Shown here: in pieces, positions 60,748 through 64,000 of the stretch
Position numbering within the stretch: position 1 is the stretch's first letter
Layout of the letters: each line of letters starts with the position of its first letter
Origin: JAZKDW01 sp040387375
Lineage (GTDB): Bacteria; Pseudomonadota; Gammaproteobacteria; Burkholderiales; Burkholderiaceae_D
Length of the DNA: 64,000 bases
Direction of reading: 5' to 3'
Assembly (NCBI GenBank): GCA_040387375.1
Contig: JAZKDW010000015.1
Span: 124,001-188,000, forward strand
Made by a program: the position numbers and the translations under genes
The notes under the pieces: model-generated
What the model was told of the DNA's origin: nothing
The model's input: only the letters and a program-made list of their open reading frames with translations
The model's database searches: none

Positions 60748-61010
60748 GAGGCGGTGACGCGGCTGATGGCCGAGAACCGGCACCCAGAGCATGGCTACCC
60801 CGCGTGCCTAGGCCTGCTGTCGTTGGCCAAGCGCTACGGCAAGGTACGCGTGGAGGCCGCTTGCATGCAGGTCCTGCAGATCGGTGCCTGCCAGTACCGC
60901 CACGTGAACGACATTTGGAAAACAACCGCGACCAGAGCGTGCCTGTGACGGCCGGCGAATGGATCAGCCCCGAGCATGCCCACCTGCGTGGCCCTGGCTA
61001 CTACCAATAA
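60748..61010 (+). pseudogene. IS21-family IstA transposase, C-terminal remnant
   Basis: The frame encodes EAVTRLMAENRHPEHGYPAC, LSLAKRYGKVRVEAAC and QIGACQYRHVNDI, the IstA C-terminus. A frameshift near 60912 is needed to continue into LENNRDQ and the terminal HLRGPGYYQ. The catalytic part is absent. It is followed by the istB remnant after 11 nt, the normal IS21 order. Confidence 0.85.
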
Positions 61011-61021
61011 GGAATATGACA

Positions 61022-61764
61022 ATGATGATGCACACCACCTTGGCGCAATTGCGCACCCTGAAACTGGACGGCCTGGCTTTCGGCCTCAAAGAACAACTGG
61101 CTTAACCCGGCATGGCGGCGTTGAGCTTCGAAGAGCGCGTGGCGCTGTTGATTGATCTCGAAGTCTACGCCCGCAACGATCGCAAGCTGGTGCGTCTGCT
61201 AAAGAACGCGCGCCTAAAATATGGACAGGCTGCGATCAAAGACATCGACGCACACGCTGGTCGCGGCCTTGGCCGCCGCGAGGTGATGAGCCTGGCTTTG
61301 GGCGACTGGGTCAGCGCATAGCGTGCTGGTGACCGGCCCAACCGGTGCCAGCAAGTCGTGGCTGGCCTGAGCAATGGCGCAGCATGCCTGCCGGCGAGGC
61401 GACTCCGCGATCTACCAACGCGTACCCCGCTTACAGGAAGAACTGCGCCTTCGGCAAACGGCTGATGCAACTGGCCAGGACCGACGTACTGGTCCTGGAC
61501 GACTGGGGAATGTGCAACATCGATAGCATGACGCGCTCGGATCTGCTGAAGATCATCGACGACCGCGCCAGCAGCCAGGCCACTATCATCACTAGCAAGT
61601 TGCCGGTCGAGCACTGGCATGCGTGGATCGGCGACGCCACCATCGCCGACGCCATTCTGGACCACATCATGCAGCGCAACCACCGCTTCACGCTGACTGG
61701 CGATTCGCTGCGCGCAGAACGACCTAAAACCGCGAAAAAGGAGAAAAACATCGACCTGTCGTGA
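61022..61764 (+). pseudogene. IS21-family IstB ATPase, decayed
   Basis: The reading MMMHTTLAQLRTLKLDGLAF, FEERVALLIDLEVYARNDRK, GPTGASKSW and DVLVLDDWGMCNID is that of IstB. In-frame stops occur at 61103-61105 and 61319-61321, and at least one frameshift separates the Walker A piece from the C-terminal piece (61435-61764). The Walker A sequence is altered (ASKS for the usual GKT/GKS type). The helper is certainly inactive. Confidence 0.88.
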
Positions 61765-61913
61765 CCGCAGGCATTAGAATTTAACCGCGTAATGCCATCT
61801 CATGCGCAGCGGTCACTTTCGCCGGAATACGCACTCGAAGCTTTTCCTCTTCAATTTTTGGAGAAGCGAGAGCCGCAGTGAGGCCAATCGACCGCAATAC
61901 CGAGTCACCTTCC

Positions 61914-62073
61914 AAGCCTGTCCGGCGTACATTTAGCAGCGAATTCAAGCGAGACCTCGTCGCCCAAACCATGGCACCGGGGCGCCTCGGCCTCCGGCGT
62001 CGCCCTGGCCAACGGCATCAATACCAATCAGCTCTTCGGTAAGCGTCCAAGCAAGGCATCTTACGCGGCGTAA
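61914..62073 (+). pseudogene. IS66-family TnpA fragment
   Basis: The frame reads KPVRRTFSSEFKRDLVAQTM, then after a frameshift near 61981 ASGVALANGINTNQLFGK, the helix-turn-helix of IS66 OrfA. It ends at a TAA after about 50 residues. The sequence GTAAGCG at 62142-62148 resembles an IS66 terminus. From 61765 to 61913 I see no recognisable gene. Confidence 0.7.
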
Positions 62074-62113
62074 TTCCGGCGAGCTGACTGGATGCAGAGG
62101 ATGAAGAATTAGT

Positions 62114-62135
62114 CCCCACTTATTTTCAAGTGGGG
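62114..62135. repeat. Perfect 8-bp inverted repeat
   Basis: CCCCACTT (62114-62121) and AAGTGGGG (62128-62135) flank a 6-bp loop. It is within the IS graveyard and may be a former element end or terminator; no gene is near enough to decide. Confidence 0.5.
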
Positions 62136-62267
62136 GCCTATGTAAGCGCGACGGCGGTCTCGACAGCGGCAATGGGTGTGACGCCAGCCAAGTTCCTAGG
62201 CAGCAGTTCCTCAATACGACCCCGTCATCTGCTACTAGCGCCTAGGTCTAAGCTTGGGCATACACAG

Positions 62268-62293
62268 GTGTCCATTAAAAAACTAATGGACAC
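62268..62293. repeat. Perfect 10-bp inverted repeat, possible abutting IS ends
   Basis: GTGTCCATTA (62268-62277) and TAATGGACAC (62284-62293) flank a 6-bp spacer AAAAAC. The TGTCCA/TGGACA arms look like IS3-type termini facing each other, and an IS3 fragment lies 84 bp away. From 62136 to 62376 there is no recognised gene. Confidence 0.5.
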
Positions 62294-62376
62294 TTACCCT
62301 CCAGCCGACGTCGCGGCATCCTGGCTCGGAATCGTCAATACGGTGATCTTTGGACGCTTACGATTTATCTGTATAC

Positions 62377-62514
62377 CCGAACCTGTATCGCAAGAACATT
62401 CCGAAGGAGCCTTATCGGGTCTGGGTCGCTGATATTACGTACATTCGCATCGCTTCCGGATTTGCCTATCTGGCCGTTATTTTTGATGCCTGTAGTTGGA
62501 AGGTGATGGGATAA
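62377..62514 (+). pseudogene. IS3-family OrfB (rve integrase core) fragment
   Basis: The frame encodes PNLYRKNIPKEPYRVWVADI and TYIRIASGFAYLAVIFDACS followed by WKVMG and a stop. This is the region around the first catalytic aspartate (VADITYI) of IS3-type DDE transposases. The rest of the gene is missing. From 62515 to 62652 nothing is recognised. Confidence 0.82.
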
Positions 62515-62652
62515 CCGGTAAGTTTCGTCCACAACCATTCTCTTCATGTCTTTCAGGACGCGCTACTCCCAAGCTTCCGCTTCCGAAAAAGCGGAGCCCG
62601 CGCCCGCTGGCTCGGTAGTCGCGGCCGACTGATCATCCACTTCAACGTTTTG

Positions 62653-63105
62653 CTAACTAGCTAGCCTAAGCCACAATTTCGCCCAAAAACCCTGCGGTGC
62701 GTCGCGATTTGGAGTTGCCGTCATGGGCTGTGACGCTTTGCTTTGCACGGGATCTGCGGCCTGCGCATAAAACTTCGCCTTCGCTGCCTTGTCCTTCTTC
62801 TGTTCCGCCTCGATTCTTGCCTTTCCCCATGAGCCTGCCTCGATTACCCGATTGCGCTTGATGACGTAGTGCGATCGGCAGGGCAAATTCCAGTTACCGA
62901 TTGAAGGCCAAAGTGAAATCGTTTCACCAACGATAGTCAATCGCCAGTCGGTCGGTGTCAGGGGTGTAACCACCTCCTGACCGCAACCGCAGCAGCAGCT
63001 ATGAACCGCAGTGCCATATTCCGTCGATACATAGAGCACGCCAGGGCCCAGTTTCCGAGGAATTACCTTCACGAAGCGAGGTAGAAGCTCAGTGTGCCGT
63101 ATCAT
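62653..63105 (-). CDS. DUF6527-type metal-binding protein of a ubiquitin-like system
   Basis: This 150-residue protein begins MIRHTELLPRFVKVIPRKLG. It has a compact cysteine cluster (SCCCGCGQEV, about residues 33-42), then LTIVGETISLWPSIGNWNLP and CRSHYVIKRNRV; the order CxC/WRL/PSIGNW/CRSHY is that of DUF6527 proteins, which are encoded beside E1-like ThiF and E2-like genes. The cysteines and His probably bind zinc. ATG 63105 overlaps the upstream E1 stop by ATGA. The role in conjugation is unknown. The C-terminus is Lys/Ala-rich and may be variable. Confidence 0.82.
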   Translation of the reverse strand: MIRHTELLPRFVKVIPRKLGPGVLYVSTEYGTAVHSCCCGCGQEVVTPLTPTDWRLTIVGETISLWPSIGNWNLPCRSHYVIKRNRVIEAGSWGKARIEAEQKKDKAAKAKFYAQAADPVQSKASQPMTATPNRDAPQGFWAKLWLRLAS

Positions 63106-64000
63106 TCCAAATCCCCGTTCAACAGCATGTTGCCGTCGGTCGTATAGGAGCAATGGTGTTCCATTTCAAGATCACGATAGAAACCACGGAGCTTCTTCCA
63201 CTTGATGACGGCCAACGCTGCGTTCAGCATGTTCAGGTCGGCAACCTGAATGTTGGACACATACACATTTTCAGCTCCGCCTCCTTCGAACGAGATGCGT
63301 TGCCGGACGTGGTTGCGTTTTCCCGGCGTGCTGGCTGTCACTCGAAGGATGCCACCCAGCGAACCGTCAATGAGTTCTAGCCCCATTCCCACATCCACAA
63401 AAGGAACGCCCAATTCTTCCAGCTTCTGCACCGCCAACCGCTTCGGCTCCCCCGCGTCCATGCAGAGGAAGGCGAATGTGACGCCATCTAAAAGATGGAT
63501 CGTAGCCGCCTCGATTTGCACCGCATGCGGCACGATATGGCGATGCATCCTCGAGTAAATTTCGGCGAAATAATCGACCTTCTTCGGCACGTCGCGGAGA
63601 ATGTCGATCGACGGCGCACCCGGCGCACGGAAAGCGTTGTGCTGCAGAAAATCGTCGGCATCGATGAGACGGATCTCGCGCACCGGCGCTTTCGCGACTT
63701 GGTCCAGTACGTAGGAGCCAGTGCCGCCCACGCCGATGATCGCCACACGCTCGTTTTCCAAGCGTGCCGTCAGCGCTCCGATGCCCACACGATCGGACGC
63801 CGTTTCTACATAATTGAACACGCTATCCTCCTCCGCGTCCGGGTGCCTGAAAACGCGCGGAGTGGTTCCAGGCTTTAGGACCGCTGCAGATCCCGCGAGG
63901 ATGGTCGCATAGGTCACCATCTTCTGGTGATAGTCCTGATACCCTTGCGGCCCTGGCTTGCTTGAGAAGATGTACTTCGCAATTAGTCCGGCGCCCGGCC
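63102..64000 (-). CDS. E1-like ThiF-family adenylyltransferase (DUF6791-ThiF), 5-prime end outside the window
   Basis: At least 298 residues are visible, and the frame stays open to the right edge, so the gene starts beyond 64000. The N-terminal part (FSSKPGPQGYQDYHQKMVTY, VFNYVETASDRVGIGALTAR) resembles the DUF6791 region. The ThiF/E1 core has the nucleotide loop IIGVGGTGSYVLDQVAKAPV, the Asp and Arg of LIDADDFLQHNAFR, and FAFLCMDAGEPKR. E1-like enzymes adenylate the C-terminus of a ubiquitin-like protein. It is translationally coupled to the DUF6527 gene. An ATG at 63920 exists but lies inside the conserved region, so it is not the start. Confidence 0.86.
   Translation of the reverse strand, partial: PGAGLIAKYIFSSKPGPQGYQDYHQKMVTYATILAGSAAVLKPGTTPRVFRHPDAEEDSVFNYVETASDRVGIGALTARLENERVAIIGVGGTGSYVLDQVAKAPVREIRLIDADDFLQHNAFRAPGAPSIDILRDVPKKVDYFAEIYSRMHRHIVPHAVQIEAATIHLLDGVTFAFLCMDAGEPKRLAVQKLEELGVPFVDVGMGLELIDGSLGGILRVTASTPGKRNHVRQRISFEGGGAENVYVSNIQVADLNMLNAALAVIKWKKLRGFYRDLEMEHHCSYTTDGNMLLNGDLE

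Noticed and set aside
60417..61010. One 180-codon chimeric gene
   Set aside because: The frame joins unrelated sequence, a ModA-like fragment and out-of-frame plus terminal IstA sequence; it is a junction artefact.
1..64000. tRNA, rRNA genes or CRISPR arrays
   Set aside because: No cloverleaf-like sequence, rRNA signature or regularly spaced short repeats were noticed on reading; a dedicated tRNA scan was not possible here.

Overview
This 64-kb window looks like a chromosomal segment of a GC-rich betaproteobacterium, most likely a Burkholderiales member of the Oxalobacteraceae type. The inference rests on a gatCAB cluster divergent from mreB, a gshAB-PTS(EIIA/HPr/EI) block, metX-metW-ampG, amtB-glnK behind a TorF-like porin, ubiK, comM, and three Bug-type (TctC) periplasmic binding proteins. 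No rRNA, tRNA or CRISPR array was recognised.

Layout. (1) 1-3853: the start of mreB on the minus strand, a 160-bp dispersed repeat, then gatC-gatA-gatB. (2) 3919-19215: an acyl-CoA catabolic region. A GntR/FCD regulator is followed by acyl-CoA ligase, thiolase-like protein, hot-dog dehydratase, Bug protein, a fused double CaiB-type CoA-transferase and a second dehydratase. Next to it a divergent pair of transcripts encodes an APH-like kinase plus acyl-CoA dehydrogenase (minus) and a CoA-transferase plus Bug protein (plus). Two copies of one operator sequence, matching the FadR/FCD half-site consensus, tie these promoters together. (3) 19224-27495: a second, parallel minus-strand operon: acyl-CoA ligase, enoyl-CoA hydratase, two CoA-transferases, Bug protein, thiolase-like paralogue, IclR regulator. 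(4) 27775-30073: a DUF4124 protein, pyrE and exonuclease III. (5) 30054-45922: a third catabolic cluster: CobW-type GTPase, hydantoinase-like amidohydrolase, isochorismatase-like hydrolase, a complete LivKHMGF-type ABC importer, two MmgE/PrpD proteins flanking a fumarate-reductase-like flavoprotein, and aconitase. A divergent IclR regulator and a second copy of the 160-bp repeat stand at its head. (6) 45941-60416: housekeeping genes: ampG, metW, metX under a probable SAM-II riboswitch, a partial regulatory PTS, gshA/gshB, the nitrogen-controlled torF-like/glnK/amtB operon with a sigma-54 promoter and NtrC-like sites, ubiK, a ModA-like protein and comM.

(7) 60417-64000: a mobile-element graveyard (a duplicated fragment of the ModA-like gene and decayed IS21, IS66 and IS3 pieces) leads into the window's most unusual content: an overlapping minus-strand pair encoding a DUF6527-type metal-binding protein and an E1-like ThiF adenylyltransferase that runs off the right edge. 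This is the signature of a bacterial ubiquitin-like conjugation system; its E2, Ubl and peptidase partners, if present, lie outside the window.

Gene starts were chosen from start codons, Shine-Dalgarno sequences, ATGA overlaps and family N-termini, all by eye. Substrates of the three catabolic clusters are not determined by the sequence.
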